This document shows positions 1-11,692 of a stretch of 64,000 nt of DNA, one piece after another (positions within the stretch are counted from its first letter, which is position 1; every line of letters starts with the position of its first letter). This stretch comes from Xanthomonas arboricola pv. juglandis (lineage in GTDB: Bacteria; Pseudomonadota; Gammaproteobacteria; Xanthomonadales; Xanthomonadaceae): assembly GCF_001013475.1 (NCBI RefSeq), contig NZ_JZEF01000005.1, positions 420,611 to 484,610 on the forward strand. The letters are read 5' to 3'. The position numbers and the translations under genes are program-made. Under the pieces are notes generated by a model, which saw only the letters and a program-made list of their open reading frames with translations, did not search any database and was not told the DNA's origin.

Positions 1-636
1 GTGGCCGGCGACATGGAACGGCACTACTCCCCGGGGCGCACCTGGGAGGCGCTGGCGCGCACCGCCCTGCCCCTGCTGGAAACCGGCGACGTGCTCGACA
101 TCGCCTCCGGCGACGGCGTGCTGGCCGAGCTGGTGGCACCACATGCCACCCGCTACATCTGCATCGACACCAGCGCACGCGTGGTCGCCGCCGCCAGCGA
201 GCGCCTGCGCAAGCTGCGCAATGTGGAAGTGCGCGAGGGTGACATGCATGCGCTGCCGTTTCCCGATGCCAGTTTCGATCTGGTAGTGCTGATGCATGCG
301 CTCACCTATGCAGCCAAGCCGGCGCAGGCAGTGGCCGAATCCGCGCGCGTGCTGCGCCCCGGCGGCCGCCTGCTGCTGTGCAGCCTGGCCAAGCACGAAC
401 ACCGCGCCGCGGTGCACGCCTATGGCCACGTCAATCTCGGCTTTGCTGCCAAGGAACTGCGCAGGTTTGCCGAGAAAGCCGGGCTGGACGTGTCCAGCCT
501 GGAGACGGTGACGCGCGAGAAGCGCCCGCCGCATTTCGAGGTGATTTCGTTGATTGCGGTGAAGCCGGGAATCGGGAGTCGGGAATCGGGAATCGTTGAA
601 AGCAAAGGCGCTGCTTCGCGGAGAGCTGAATCATGA
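1..636 (+). CDS. ArsR-type regulator with SAM-methyltransferase domain, C-terminal part
   Basis: The reading frame is open at the left edge, so only the last 211 residues are visible. They form a class I SAM-dependent methyltransferase: the glycine-rich motif [14 protein letters not shown], the acidic loop CIDTS, the [16 protein letters not shown] segment and the LRPGGRLLL strand. In related genomes this domain is fused behind an ArsR winged-helix domain and sits just before metH; that HTH would lie outside the window. The last ~24 residues (from [10 protein letters not shown]) are encoded by a GGGAATCGGGAGTC interspersed repeat and are probably not ancestral. The stop overlaps the next ATG by 4 bases, so the two genes are likely cotranscribed and coupled. 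The SAM/homocysteine context fits, but the target is unknown. Confidence 0.8.
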   Translation: MAGDMERHYSPGRTWEALARTALPLLETGDVLDIASGDGVLAELVAPHATRYICIDTSARVVAAASERLRKLRNVEVREGDMHALPFPDASFDLVVLMHALTYAAKPAQAVAESARVLRPGGRLLLCSLAKHEHRAAVHAYGHVNLGFAAKELRRFAEKAGLDVSSLETVTREKRPPHFEVISLIAVKPGIGSRESGIVESKGAASRRAES

Positions 637-672
637 CGCAGGTATCCAATCCCCAATCTCCAATCCCGTTTG
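573..672. repeat. GGGAATC-type interspersed inverted repeat spanning two gene ends
   Basis: The left arm (about 573-600) is a run of GGGAATCGGGAGTC/GGGAATC units; the right arm (about 647-668) is the complementary CCAATCCCCAATCTCC series. The element codes for the C-terminus of the methyltransferase protein and residues 5-12 of the first MetH gene. It belongs to the same family as the repeats at 3988, 31402, 32990, 46020, 47250 and 55495. Confidence 0.7.
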
Positions 673-1772
673 CATTGCCCTGGCTGCATCCCGAGCGCGC
701 CGCCAGGCTGACTGCCGCGCTCGCCGAACGCATCCTCATCATCGACGGCGCGATGGGCACGATGATCCAGCGCCACGATCTGCAGGAGCCCGACTACCGC
801 GGCAGCCGCTTTGCCGACGGTTACGACAGCGCGCAGGTGCACGTGCATGGCCCGGGCTGCGATCATGTACACGCGCCGGAAGGCCACGACCTGAAAGGCA
901 ACAACGATCTGCTGTTGCTGTCGCGCCCGGAGATCATCGCCGGCATCCATCGCGCCTATCTGGACGCCGGTGCCGACCTGCTGGAAACCAATACCTTCAA
1001 CGCCACCTCGGTGAGCCAGGCCGACTATCACCTGGAACATCTGGTCTACGAATTGAACAAGGCCGGCGCGCAGGTCGCGCGCGCGTGCTGCGACGAAGTC
1101 GAGGCGCTGACCCCGCACAAGCCGCGCTTCGTGATCGGCGTGCTCGGCCCCACCAGCCGCACCGCCTCGATCAGCCCGGACGTCAACGACCCCGGCTACC
1201 GCAACACCAGCTTCGACGCCTTGCGCGACACCTATCGCGAGGCCATCGACGGCCTGATCGACGGCGGTGCCGACACGCTGATGGTGGAAACCATCTTCGA
1301 CACGCTCAACGCCAAGGCCGCGCTGTATGCGATCGAGGAAGTGTTCGAAGCGCGCCGCGGACGCCTGCCGGTGATGATCTCCGGCACCATCACCGATGCC
1401 TCCGGACGCACCTTGTCCGGCCAGACGGCCGAGGCGTTTTACGCCTCGGTCGCGCATGGGCGGCCGCTGTCGGTGGGGCTGAACTGCGCGCTCGGTGCCA
1501 AGGACCTGCGCCCGCATGTGGAAACGCTGGCGCAGATTGCCGACGCCTACGTCAGCGCGCATCCCAATGCCGGCCTGCCGAATGCCTTCGGCGAGTACGA
1601 CGAAACCCCGGAAGAAATGGCCGAAACCCTGCGCGAATTCGCGCAGGCCGGCCTGCTCAATCTGGTCGGCGGCTGCTGCGGCACCTCGCCGGATCACATC
1701 CGTGCGATCGCCGAAGCGGTCGCCGACCTGCCGCCACGGCAATTGCCTGGCGCGCAGGAGCTGGCGGCGTGA
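633..1772 (+). CDS. metH: Methionine synthase, homocysteine-binding subunit (split MetH, part 1)
   Basis: This 379-residue protein corresponds to the N-terminal homocysteine-binding barrel of cobalamin-dependent methionine synthase. It carries [13 protein letters not shown] near the N-terminus, the ETNTFNATS motif, and the zinc-thiolate ligands in GLNCALGA and [11 protein letters not shown]. In E. coli this domain is fused to the folate, cobalamin and activation domains; here they are in the next gene, 154 bp downstream. The ATG at 633 is supported by GGAGAG seven bases upstream and by the 4-base overlap with the preceding stop. Residues 5-12 come from a genomic repeat. The protein should supply zinc-activated homocysteine to the methyl-cobalamin carried by the second gene product. 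Confidence 0.93.
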   Translation: MTQVSNPQSPIPFALPWLHPERAARLTAALAERILIIDGAMGTMIQRHDLQEPDYRGSRFADGYDSAQVHVHGPGCDHVHAPEGHDLKGNNDLLLLSRPEIIAGIHRAYLDAGADLLETNTFNATSVSQADYHLEHLVYELNKAGAQVARACCDEVEALTPHKPRFVIGVLGPTSRTASISPDVNDPGYRNTSFDALRDTYREAIDGLIDGGADTLMVETIFDTLNAKAALYAIEEVFEARRGRLPVMISGTITDASGRTLSGQTAEAFYASVAHGRPLSVGLNCALGAKDLRPHVETLAQIADAYVSAHPNAGLPNAFGEYDETPEEMAETLREFAQAGLLNLVGGCCGTSPDHIRAIAEAVADLPPRQLPGAQELAA

Positions 1773-1926
1773 TGCAGAGCGATGACGCTCAACCCTCCTT
1801 CGGGCACCTTCATCCGCATGCCGGGGAAGCAGGCGTGCAGCGCCGGATGAGTGCGGACGGCTGCGTCCCGTCACTTCCTTTTCCGATCCGGGCTAGCAAC
1901 GCGGCCGCCCTTCTTCAGAGCATCGC

Positions 1927-4680
<2,754 letters not shown>

Positions 4681-4704
4681 GCACAGCCGCAAACTGCAGA
4701 TATC

Positions 4705-4772
4705 GTAGGAGCGCACCCGGGCGCGACGAGGCTTTATCGGTAAAGCCGCATCGCGCCCCGGGGCGCTCCTAC
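4705..4772. repeat. REP-like palindrome GTAGGAGCGC...GCGCTCCTAC
   Basis: This 68-base imperfect palindrome has GTAGGAGCGC / GCGCTCCTAC ends and an inner GGCTTTATCGGTAAAGCC hairpin. It lies between the convergent metH and AGE genes and could serve as a bidirectional transcript end. A second copy is at 19342-19409, also between convergent genes. Confidence 0.75.
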
Positions 4773-4818
4773 GCGGCGCCGACGCATTGCGCGGCGGCGC
4801 CCCTTGATCACGCCAGCA

Positions 4819-6024
4819 TCAAGCAGCCGGCCGCAAAACGTTCAAGACCTCGTAGCAGGCGCCCATGGTGTGGTAATCGGTCTTGCCGGCGGGGCTCTTT
4901 TCGTCGCTGTACTTGCGATTATCCGCATCCAGAATGCGGTACCACGCACCGTAGCGATGGTCGATCATGTGCTCCCAGGAATACGCCCAGAGCTTGTCGT
5001 ACCACTGCCAGTAGCGCGGCTCGCCGCTGCGCTGCGCCAGCAACGCCGCCGCCGCCAGCGATTCGGCCTGCACCCAGAAATACTTGTCGTCGTCGCAGAC
5101 CTTGCCGTCCGGGTCGAAGCCGTAATACAGCCCGCCACGCTGCGCATCCCAGGAGCGCTCCACCGCCACATCGAACAGGTGTTGCGCGGTCGGCAACAAC
5201 CAGTCGGTCGGTGCGTAGCGATCCAGCAGCATCAGCAGCTTGGCCCATTCGGTCTGATGGCCCGGCTGGAAACCCCAGGGCCGGAACAGGTGCTTGGGAT
5301 TGTCGCGGTTGTAGTCCCAGTCGATGTTCCATTGCAGATCGTAGTGTTCCCACACCAGGCCATCGGCCTTGGCCGCCTGGCGCCGGGTCATGGTGTCGGC
5401 CAGCGACAGCGCACGGTCCAGGTAGCGTTGCTCGCCACTGGCTTCGTACGCGGCGATCATCGCCTCGCACATGTGCATGTTGGCGTTCTGACCGCGGTAG
5501 CTGGTGAAGTTGAACTGCGCATCGGCTTCGTCGCGGTACAGGCCGAATTCCGGCTCCCAGAAGTGCTTTTCCAGCAGCTGCCAGGTCTCGTCCATCCATG
5601 CGCGCGCCTCCTCGACGCCCGCCTTCAGGCCGCACGAATACGCCAGCAGCACGAAGGCCACGCCGTAGCAGTGATTCATGTCGTCTTCGACCACGCCGTC
5701 GCGCAAGGTCCATGCGTAACCGCCGGTGGCCGGATTGCGATGCACGTTGCGCAGATAGTCCAGGCCGTGACGCACCGCCTGCAGGTACTGCGCATCGCCG
5801 AATTCGCGATATGCCATCGCGTAGTTAAAGACGAAGCGCGTGCTGCTGACCAGATGCCGATGCCCGGCATCGTAGATCGAACCATCGTCGCGGAAATACT
5901 GGAAAAATCCGCCCGCCGGGTCGATCGCGCGCGGGTGGTAGAACGCCATGGTGTCGGCGATATGCTGACGCAGTACATCGGCCGAACGGAAATCGGGTGC
6001 GGGGCTCGCAGGCAAACGGCTCAT
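4819..6024 (-). CDS. AGE-family sugar epimerase/isomerase, probably mannose isomerase
   Basis: This 401-residue protein has the (alpha/alpha)6-barrel pattern of the N-acylglucosamine 2-epimerase superfamily: GGFFQYFRDDGS, QNANMHMCEA, and PGHQTEWAKLL. The ANMHMCEA variant resembles aldose-ketose isomerases (YihS/mannose isomerase) more than GlcNAc epimerases. Its start overlaps the kinase stop by 4 bases, and it is the last gene of the LacI-permease-kinase-isomerase operon. The likely role is cytoplasmic conversion of mannose (or a related aldose) to fructose, which the kinase would phosphorylate. The substrate is inferred from context. No signal peptide. Confidence 0.85.
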   Translation of the reverse strand: MSRLPASPAPDFRSADVLRQHIADTMAFYHPRAIDPAGGFFQYFRDDGSIYDAGHRHLVSSTRFVFNYAMAYREFGDAQYLQAVRHGLDYLRNVHRNPATGGYAWTLRDGVVEDDMNHCYGVAFVLLAYSCGLKAGVEEARAWMDETWQLLEKHFWEPEFGLYRDEADAQFNFTSYRGQNANMHMCEAMIAAYEASGEQRYLDRALSLADTMTRRQAAKADGLVWEHYDLQWNIDWDYNRDNPKHLFRPWGFQPGHQTEWAKLLMLLDRYAPTDWLLPTAQHLFDVAVERSWDAQRGGLYYGFDPDGKVCDDDKYFWVQAESLAAAALLAQRSGEPRYWQWYDKLWAYSWEHMIDHRYGAWYRILDADNRKYSDEKSPAGKTDYHTMGACYEVLNVLRPAA

Positions 6025-7007
6025 GATTGTTCCTGGATCAGGGAATGGACTTCATCGACGCTCGGCATGGCCGCAAACGCGCCCTTGCGCGTTACCGCGA
6101 GCGCGCCGACCGCCGCGGCAAAGCGGATCACCTCGGTGATCGCAGCGGCATCGCCGGACAGCTGCTCCAGCGTGGATGCACGCGTCGCCAGCTGAAACAG
6201 CAAGCCACCGACGAACGCATCGCCCGCTGCCGTGCTGTCGCGCACCTGCACGCGGAAGGCCGGTACCTGACCCGAATCGGTGCGTGTCTGCCAGTGCACC
6301 GGGCCACCACCGTCGGTGACCAGCAACCAGCTGGCCTGGCCCTGCCAGAGCTTGCGGGTGACCGCGCTGGCGTCGCCATCGAGCGTGCCGGCCAGGTAAT
6401 CGAGTTCTTCGCGCGAGAGCTTGACCACATCGGCCAGCGCCAACGCCTCCCACAGCAGTGCAGCCGGGTCCACATCCTGCGGCCACAGCATCGGGCGCAG
6501 GTTGAGATCCAGGCTGACGATGGCGCCATCGGCGCGTGCGCGGCGCATGCCGTCCAGCGTGCATTGCGCGATCGCAGGCTCGGTCATGCTGTTGGAACAC
6601 ACATGCAGCACGGCGGCCTGCGTGAAGCCGTCCGCGGCGAAATGCTCCGGCCGGAACAGCAGATCCGCCGCAGGCGGACGGTAGAAACTGAAACTGCGTT
6701 CGCCGGCTTCATCCAGCGCCACGAAGGCCAGCGCGGTCTTGGCCTGATCGGTGCGCACGACGCCATCGGTGGCGACGCCGGCCTGCTGCAGGCTCTGCAG
6801 CAGAAAATCGCCGAACATGTCGCGCCCCAGCATGCCGACGAAATGCGCTGCGCCGCCCAGGCGCGCCACCGCGACCGCGACATTGGCCGGCGCACCGCCG
6901 GCGTATTGCGCAAACGTGCGTGCCTCATCCGGACCGGCCTGCGGCAGTGCCAGCATATCGATCAAGGCCTCGCCAAAACACACCACCCGGTTCTTCAAGG
7001 CACTCAT
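6021..7007 (-). CDS. PfkB-family sugar kinase (fructokinase-like)
   Basis: This 328-residue ribokinase-family protein has CFGEALIDM at the N-terminus, the GGAPANVAVAVARLGG PfkB signature, and the catalytic STAAGDAFVGG loop with its Asp near the C-terminus. The ATG at 7007 is chosen because it overlaps the permease stop by 4 bases and begins the conserved core; a 24-residue upstream extension of the frame lies inside the permease gene. Fructokinase activity (fructose to fructose-6-phosphate with ATP) is the natural partner of the isomerase encoded next. Confidence 0.88.
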   Translation of the reverse strand: MSALKNRVVCFGEALIDMLALPQAGPDEARTFAQYAGGAPANVAVAVARLGGAAHFVGMLGRDMFGDFLLQSLQQAGVATDGVVRTDQAKTALAFVALDEAGERSFSFYRPPAADLLFRPEHFAADGFTQAAVLHVCSNSMTEPAIAQCTLDGMRRARADGAIVSLDLNLRPMLWPQDVDPAALLWEALALADVVKLSREELDYLAGTLDGDASAVTRKLWQGQASWLLVTDGGGPVHWQTRTDSGQVPAFRVQVRDSTAAGDAFVGGLLFQLATRASTLEQLSGDAAAITEVIRFAAAVGALAVTRKGAFAAMPSVDEVHSLIQEQS

Positions 7008-8314
7008 GCGCGTGCCTCCGCCAGTGCACCGCGCAGACGCGAGCCCCAGATGCCGTAGAACACGATGTACAGGTAGCACACCAGCGGCAACACGAACGAC
7101 TCGTGCAGACCGATGCTGTCGGCCAGCAGGCCCTGCAGATACGGCACGATGGCGCCGCCGACAATGGCCATGATCAACAGGCTCGAGGCGCGGCCGGTCA
7201 GCGGGCCAAGCCGCTCGATGCCCAGCGTAAAGATGGTCGGGAACATGATCGAATTGAACAGGCCGATCGCCACCAGCGCATACACCGCCAGCATGCCGCC
7301 GCTGGCCATGGTCAGGCCCAGCAGCAGTGCGTTGATTCCGGCGAACACCGACAACAGCACGCGCGGCGACAACTTGGCCAGCAAGGCCGAACCGATGAAG
7401 CGGCCGATCATCGCCAGCGTCCAGTACGCCGACACGTAGTGGGTCGCCTCGCGCTCGGTGAACCCGCCGATCTGCGGCAACGAGAAATAGTTGACCATCA
7501 GGCTGCCGATCGCCACTTCCGCACCGACATAGAAGAAGATCGCCAATACACCGAAGCGCACATGCGGATGCGCCAGCGCATCCAGCAGCGAATGCCTGCT
7601 TTCATCCTTCTGCGCGCCCGCATCGGTCAGGGCCGGCAGACGGAACAGGAACACGAAGATCGCCAGCAGAAACAGCACGATGCCCAGACCGATGTACGGC
7701 CCCTGCACGGCTTGCGCTTCCTGCACGCGATAGGCCAGTTGCTCGGCTTCCGGCAGCACCTTGAGCTGGTCGCCGCTCATCACCGTGTTGGACAGGATCA
7801 GCCAGCCACCGAACAGCGGCGCGATCGCGGTACCCAGCGAATTGAGCGCCTGCGCCAGGGTCAAGCGGCTGGACGCACTGCGCTCCGGACCCAGCAGCGC
7901 GACATACGGGTTGGCCGCCACCTGCAGGATGGTGATGCCGGTGGCCAGCACGAACAGCGCGCCGAGAAATGCGCCATAGACGCGCAGTTCGGCTGCGGGC
8001 CAGAAGCCCAGCGCACCGACCGCGGCAACCGCCAGCCCGGCCACGATGCCTTGCTTGTAGCCAAGCCTGGCCACCAGCCAACCGGCCGGCAGCGACATCA
8101 GGAAATACGCGCCGAAGAAGGTGAACTGCACCAGCATCGCCTGCGCGAAGTTGAGTTCGAATACCGCCTTCAGATGCGGGATCAGGATGTCGTTGAGGCA
8201 GGTGAGAAAGCCCCACATGAAGAAGATCGTGGTGACGACCGACAACGCAACGCCGTTGTTGACGGGCGCCTTGTTGCCGCTAGGCACTGTGGACTGCGTG
8301 GAAAGGGAAACCAT
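7004..8314 (-). CDS. FHS-family MFS sugar permease (FucP/GluP-like)
   Basis: This 436-residue membrane protein has about 12 hydrophobic segments, with FFMWGFLTCLNDILIPHLK in TM1, typical of the fucose/glucose-galactose:H+ symporter family, and SIMFPTIFTLGIERLG in TM10. It lies 13 bp after the LacI-gene stop and is translationally coupled to the kinase. The substrate is probably the hexose consumed by the downstream isomerase and kinase, but FHS sequences do not reveal specificity by eye. Inner membrane. Confidence 0.9.
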   Translation of the reverse strand: MVSLSTQSTVPSGNKAPVNNGVALSVVTTIFFMWGFLTCLNDILIPHLKAVFELNFAQAMLVQFTFFGAYFLMSLPAGWLVARLGYKQGIVAGLAVAAVGALGFWPAAELRVYGAFLGALFVLATGITILQVAANPYVALLGPERSASSRLTLAQALNSLGTAIAPLFGGWLILSNTVMSGDQLKVLPEAEQLAYRVQEAQAVQGPYIGLGIVLFLLAIFVFLFRLPALTDAGAQKDESRHSLLDALAHPHVRFGVLAIFFYVGAEVAIGSLMVNYFSLPQIGGFTEREATHYVSAYWTLAMIGRFIGSALLAKLSPRVLLSVFAGINALLLGLTMASGGMLAVYALVAIGLFNSIMFPTIFTLGIERLGPLTGRASSLLIMAIVGGAIVPYLQGLLADSIGLHESFVLPLVCYLYIVFYGIWGSRLRGALAEARA

Positions 8315-8327
8315 AGGAATTGCCTGG

Positions 8328-9473
8328 TCAGCGGCCTGAGGCCTTGGTGGGGGAATGGGCGGGAGAATCGCTGGGGGAGTGAAGCGGAACCACGGAGATT
8401 GACGCGCTGGCGCTGCTGGCGCTGCTGGCGCGGATCTTCAATTCGACTGCGGCGGTCAGGCGCTGCGATGCAAGGGTGGGACTCCCGATACGCTGCAACA
8501 CCAATTGCGCAGCCTGGCGCCCGCGCGCGCGCGGATCTGCGGCCAGCGTGGTCAGCGCGGGCGTAAACAACGCGGCTTCGGCAATATCGTCGAAACCGGT
8601 CACCGCGAAATCGCGCCCTGGCACGATGCTATGCATAGCCAGCGCCGCCATCAGGCCCAACGCGACGCTGTCGTTGTAGCAGACCGCCGCAGTTGCACGA
8701 TCGTGCTCGGCGCGGTCCAACATGCCAGCGGCGCACAGCGCAGCATCCTGTCGATTCGGTGCGGATTCGACGTAATGCACGGCCAGACCGGCATCGGCCA
8801 TCGCACGCGCGTAACCGGCGCGGCGTTGCCGGCAGGAACTGGATTCGGCATGGCCACCGAAGAACACGATGCGCCGGTGGCCTTGCGCGATCAGATGCGC
8901 GCAGGCAAGCAACGCGCCCTGCTCGTTGTCCAGCGCCAGCAGATCCCAGCCCGCGCCCTCCACTTCGCGGTTGAACAACACCACGTTGTGTTGTCGCCCC
9001 AGCACCTGGGTCAGCGCCTGTGCCTGGCTGCCTTCGGCCGGCGACAGGATGATGCCGGCAGGGGTGTGCTCCATCAACGAGGTCAGCACCGCCTGCTGGC
9101 GCTGCGTCGATTCGCCGGTGCTGCCGAGCAGGGTCACGTAACCCGCCGCGCCCAGCGCTTCGTCCACGCCTGCGGCGAATTCGGCAAAGAACGGATTGGA
9201 CAGATCGTTGATGACCAGCGCGATGCTGGATGAGGTGCGGCAGCGCAGATTGGCCGCAGCACGGTTGTAGACGTAGTGCTGCCGATCCAGTTCGGCCTCC
9301 ACGCGCGCGCGCGTGGTCGCATGCACCAGCGGGCTGCCGCGCAGCACCAACGACACCGTCGCGCGCGATACGCCGATGGCACTGGCGATATCGCGCAGGG
9401 TCACCGCCCCGCGTCCGTTGCGGCGCGCGTCGCCGTCCTCCGAAGTGGAGGGCGCCGGTTTGGCACGCGTCAC
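8328..9473 (-). CDS. LacI-family transcriptional repressor of the sugar operon
   Basis: A LacI-type HTH (VTLRDIASAIGVSRATVSLV) is followed by a periplasmic-binding-protein-like sensor with the usual GIILSPAEG, FFGGHAES and TGFDDIAEA segments. The frame extends upstream to a TTG at 9533, but that codon lies inside the 16-bp palindrome at 9519-9534. The GTG at 9473, preceded by AAGG, is the better start; an ATG at 9509 is possible. The gene heads the operon, so repression should be autoregulatory and relieved by the sugar or its phosphate. Confidence 0.88.
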   Translation of the reverse strand: MTRAKPAPSTSEDGDARRNGRGAVTLRDIASAIGVSRATVSLVLRGSPLVHATTRARVEAELDRQHYVYNRAAANLRCRTSSSIALVINDLSNPFFAEFAAGVDEALGAAGYVTLLGSTGESTQRQQAVLTSLMEHTPAGIILSPAEGSQAQALTQVLGRQHNVVLFNREVEGAGWDLLALDNEQGALLACAHLIAQGHRRIVFFGGHAESSSCRQRRAGYARAMADAGLAVHYVESAPNRQDAALCAAGMLDRAEHDRATAAVCYNDSVALGLMAALAMHSIVPGRDFAVTGFDDIAEAALFTPALTTLAADPRARGRQAAQLVLQRIGSPTLASQRLTAAVELKIRASSASSASASISVVPLHSPSDSPAHSPTKASGR

Positions 9474-9518
9474 GTTGCCGACCTTGCAATGGAAGAAGTG
9501 CGCATGCATCTGGCGTCG

Positions 9519-9534
9519 ATTGGATCGATCCAAT
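9519..9534. promoter_or_regulatory. 16-bp perfect palindrome, LacI-type operator
   Basis: ATTGGATCGATCCAAT is its own reverse complement, centred on CG as LacI-family operators usually are. It lies 45 bases upstream of the preferred repressor start and before the only long promoter-sized gap of the operon (9474-9617). Confidence 0.7.
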
Positions 9535-9617
9535 TAGGCCTTTTCCGGGCACTCAATGCATGCGGCAGTGCAACATAGGCAGCAGCCGCGACTTCGCCGC
9601 CGCCTTCCATCGTCCCA

Positions 9618-10463
9618 TCACTGAAACGCAATCGACAGGCCGATTCCACCCTGCCAGTCCGGGCTCTCCGAGGTCAGCCCGCGCAGCACCGAGACATCCA
9701 GTTGCATCGCGTGCGGCAGCTGCCACGCACCGCCGGCGCCGGCCACACGCGAATGCTCGCTGCCGGTATCGAAACCTGCCTCGGCATAACTGCTGAAACG
9801 CTCGCCGGAAAAGAACGTGTAGTTGGGCGAGAAGGTCCAGGTATGCCCGTCGCTGTCGCGCGCATAGTTGACGTATAGCGCCAGTGCGCGCTGCTGGGCC
9901 AGATCCCAGGACGCGGTCACGCCCAGTTCGCGCGCGTAGCCATCGCTGAAGGCAGCGCTGCCGGTCGGCACGCTGTAGCTGCCGAGCGCGGCCCAATGAA
10001 AGCTGTCCGACTGCGACGGCAATGCCACCTTCAGGCCGATATGGCTATCGCCTCCGCCACGCACATGCGCACCGCCGCCGTGCTGCCAGTTGTAGCTGTC
10101 GCTGCCGACCTGCAGTTCCACGTTCTGGAACAGGCCCAGGCGCAGCACCGTATCGGCGGTGTACTGCGTGATTCGCTGTCCGTCGCTGCGATCGGTACTC
10201 GCATCCGGCAGACCCTGCTCCCAAGCGAACACACCGGGCTGCAGCACCTCGGCGGCAAACGGAATGCCGGGACGGTCGAACGCGGGCGCATCCCCCGTCT
10301 GTGCAGCGGCCTGCCCACTCATCCCGCATAACGCAAACATGGCAGCGGCCAACACCGTGGCGCGCGTCGCCTGCAAACCCGAAGCGCCACGCGCGGTGGA
10401 GGCAACCGACGCAACGGCACGGGACTTCAACTCTTTCGACAACATGGACATACGCGGCACCAT
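9618..10463 (-). CDS. Outer-membrane beta-barrel protein, MetA/phenol-degradation transporter-like
   Basis: After a long basic N-region and a hydrophobic stretch ending QAAAQTGDAP (signal peptide), the protein has alternating short amphipathic strands rich in Tyr, Trp and Gly (GLFQNVELQVGSDSYNW, HWAALGSYSVPTGSAAF) and ends with the aromatic residue Phe (LSIAFQ). This matches the putative outer-membrane porin family annotated as MetA-pathway of phenol degradation. The start is uncertain among ATGs at 10463, 10451 and 10445. It may be involved in uptake or envelope function; no partner is encoded nearby. Confidence 0.7.
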   Translation of the reverse strand: MVPRMSMLSKELKSRAVASVASTARGASGLQATRATVLAAAMFALCGMSGQAAAQTGDAPAFDRPGIPFAAEVLQPGVFAWEQGLPDASTDRSDGQRITQYTADTVLRLGLFQNVELQVGSDSYNWQHGGGAHVRGGGDSHIGLKVALPSQSDSFHWAALGSYSVPTGSAAFSDGYARELGVTASWDLAQQRALALYVNYARDSDGHTWTFSPNYTFFSGERFSSYAEAGFDTGSEHSRVAGAGGAWQLPHAMQLDVSVLRGLTSESPDWQGGIGLSIAFQ

Positions 10464-10641
10464 CGGCAGGAGTGGGCAGCGACGCAGTGGGCACCATGCC
10501 CGGCTGCGTCGACAGTAACGCGGCGATGGTGCCGCGCGCACCGTGACCGGCCCGTGTATCGCTGGCGGTGCGTTTGCCGCATAGCTCGACCCGAAGGCGC
10601 GCAAGTAACGATTCAAGCACGCAACACACAGGGCAACGCAC

Positions 10642-10672
10642 AAAAAACATGGGCACCCATCAGGTGCCCATG
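10642..10672 (-). terminator. Rho-independent terminator after the DUF2058 gene
   Basis: The stem CATGGGCACC/GGTGCCCATG (10648-10672) is followed on the minus strand by six T residues (10647-10642). It lies 28 bases past the stop of the DUF2058 gene. Confidence 0.85.
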
Positions 10673-10699
10673 TGCCAACGCAAAACCATCTACGCAGCC

Positions 10700-11437
10700 T
10701 TACCAGACCAGGTCGTCGGGCACCTGGTACTGGGGATCGGCATACGGGTCTTCGCCTGCCGGCGCATTCGGGTCCACCTTCAATGCTACCGATGGCGCAA
10801 ATACCGCTTCCGCCTCGGCCAGTGCCTCGGCAGTCACCAACAGGTAACGGCCATTGAGCTGCAGCACGCCCAGCTCGCCGGCATTAAGCGCCTTGAGCTG
10901 ATCGGCGGTCACATAGATACGTTTGATCTTGCCGCCATACGGAAAATGCCGGGCGATATCGGCATCGGCATGATTCAGCCCCTTGTCCTTGAGCAGTTCT
11001 TCGAGTTTGGTCTTGGCTTCGCGACGCAGGCGTGCTTCTTCCTGCTTGAGCCGCTCGGCTTCGATGCGCTCGTCCTTCTCGCGTTGCGCGCGGATCGCAT
11101 AGGCCTTGGCCAGGTCGATATCCTCACGCGTGCGTGCCGGCCTGGGTCCGCGGCGGTCGGCCGTGGACTGCGGCGGACGTTGCGACCCTGCCGGCTTGCC
11201 ATCGTTGCGACGCTCCGGCCTGCCGTCATTCTTGCGCTCGCCCTTGCCGTCGGTCGCCGCAGCGGCATGCGGCCGCTGCGGTCCCCTGCCCTGGCCGCCC
11301 GGCTTGTTGCCGCCGGGCGCAGGCCTGCCACCGTTGCCATGTTGACGCGCGGCAGGCCGTGCGTCGGGTTTGCGTTCGGGCTTGGGTGCGGACTTGAAGC
11401 CCAACCCAAGCAACTGGTCACGTAAGGTATCGCTCAT
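10700..11437 (-). CDS. DUF2058 (YaiL-like) nucleoprotein/polynucleotide-associated protein
   Basis: This 245-residue protein begins MSDTLRDQLLGLGFKSAPK. A low-complexity, Arg/Pro/Gly-rich basic region follows (about 20-100), then a charged helix (EKDERIEAERLKQEEARLRR) and the conserved C-terminal domain with HFPYGGKIKRIYVT, LNAGELGVLQLNGRYLLV and a PDDLVW terminus. These are hallmarks of DUF2058. The basic linker suggests nucleic-acid binding; molecular function is unknown. It follows slyX by 18 bp and ends the FKBP-ugd-slyX unit at a clear terminator. Confidence 0.88.
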   Translation of the reverse strand: MSDTLRDQLLGLGFKSAPKPERKPDARPAARQHGNGGRPAPGGNKPGGQGRGPQRPHAAAATDGKGERKNDGRPERRNDGKPAGSQRPPQSTADRRGPRPARTREDIDLAKAYAIRAQREKDERIEAERLKQEEARLRREAKTKLEELLKDKGLNHADADIARHFPYGGKIKRIYVTADQLKALNAGELGVLQLNGRYLLVTAEALAEAEAVFAPSVALKVDPNAPAGEDPYADPQYQVPDDLVW

Positions 11438-11455
11438 GGCGGTGGCAATCTGCAA

Positions 11456-11692
11456 TCAATAATGCGGAGGCGGCGGTTCATCCGCTGCGTCGGCAAACAA
11501 CGTGGAGCGCACCTTGCCCAGATCCTCGAGCAGGTGGCGGATCAGTCCGGCATTGCGGGCGCCCGTCAAACGGGCGTCCGCAAGTGCTTCACTCAGTTCA
11601 TTGAGCGCCTGCTCCTGAAAGGACAGGCGCGTTTCCAGTTCAACCAACCGCGCGTCCAGTTCCTGGTCGCGCGGCGAGAGTTGCTCATGCAT
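11456..11692 (-). CDS. slyX: SlyX family protein
   Basis: This 78-residue acidic protein is a single predicted coiled coil ([26 protein letters not shown]) ending in the PPPPHY tail typical of SlyX. Its start overlaps the end of ugd by 8 bases. SlyX homologues are widespread and of unknown function. Confidence 0.9.
   Translation of the reverse strand: MHEQLSPRDQELDARLVELETRLSFQEQALNELSEALADARLTGARNAGLIRHLLEDLGKVRSTLFADAADEPPPPHY

Noticed and set aside
1773..1926. Possible cobalamin or SAH riboswitch before metH part 2
   Set aside because: No B12-box-like or SAH-aptamer core is visible, only a small GAGCG/CGCTC hairpin.
9474..9533. N-terminal extension of the LacI protein from TTG 9533
   Set aside because: The codon lies inside the palindromic operator and lacks a ribosome-binding site; GTG 9473 is closer to the HTH, as usual for the family.
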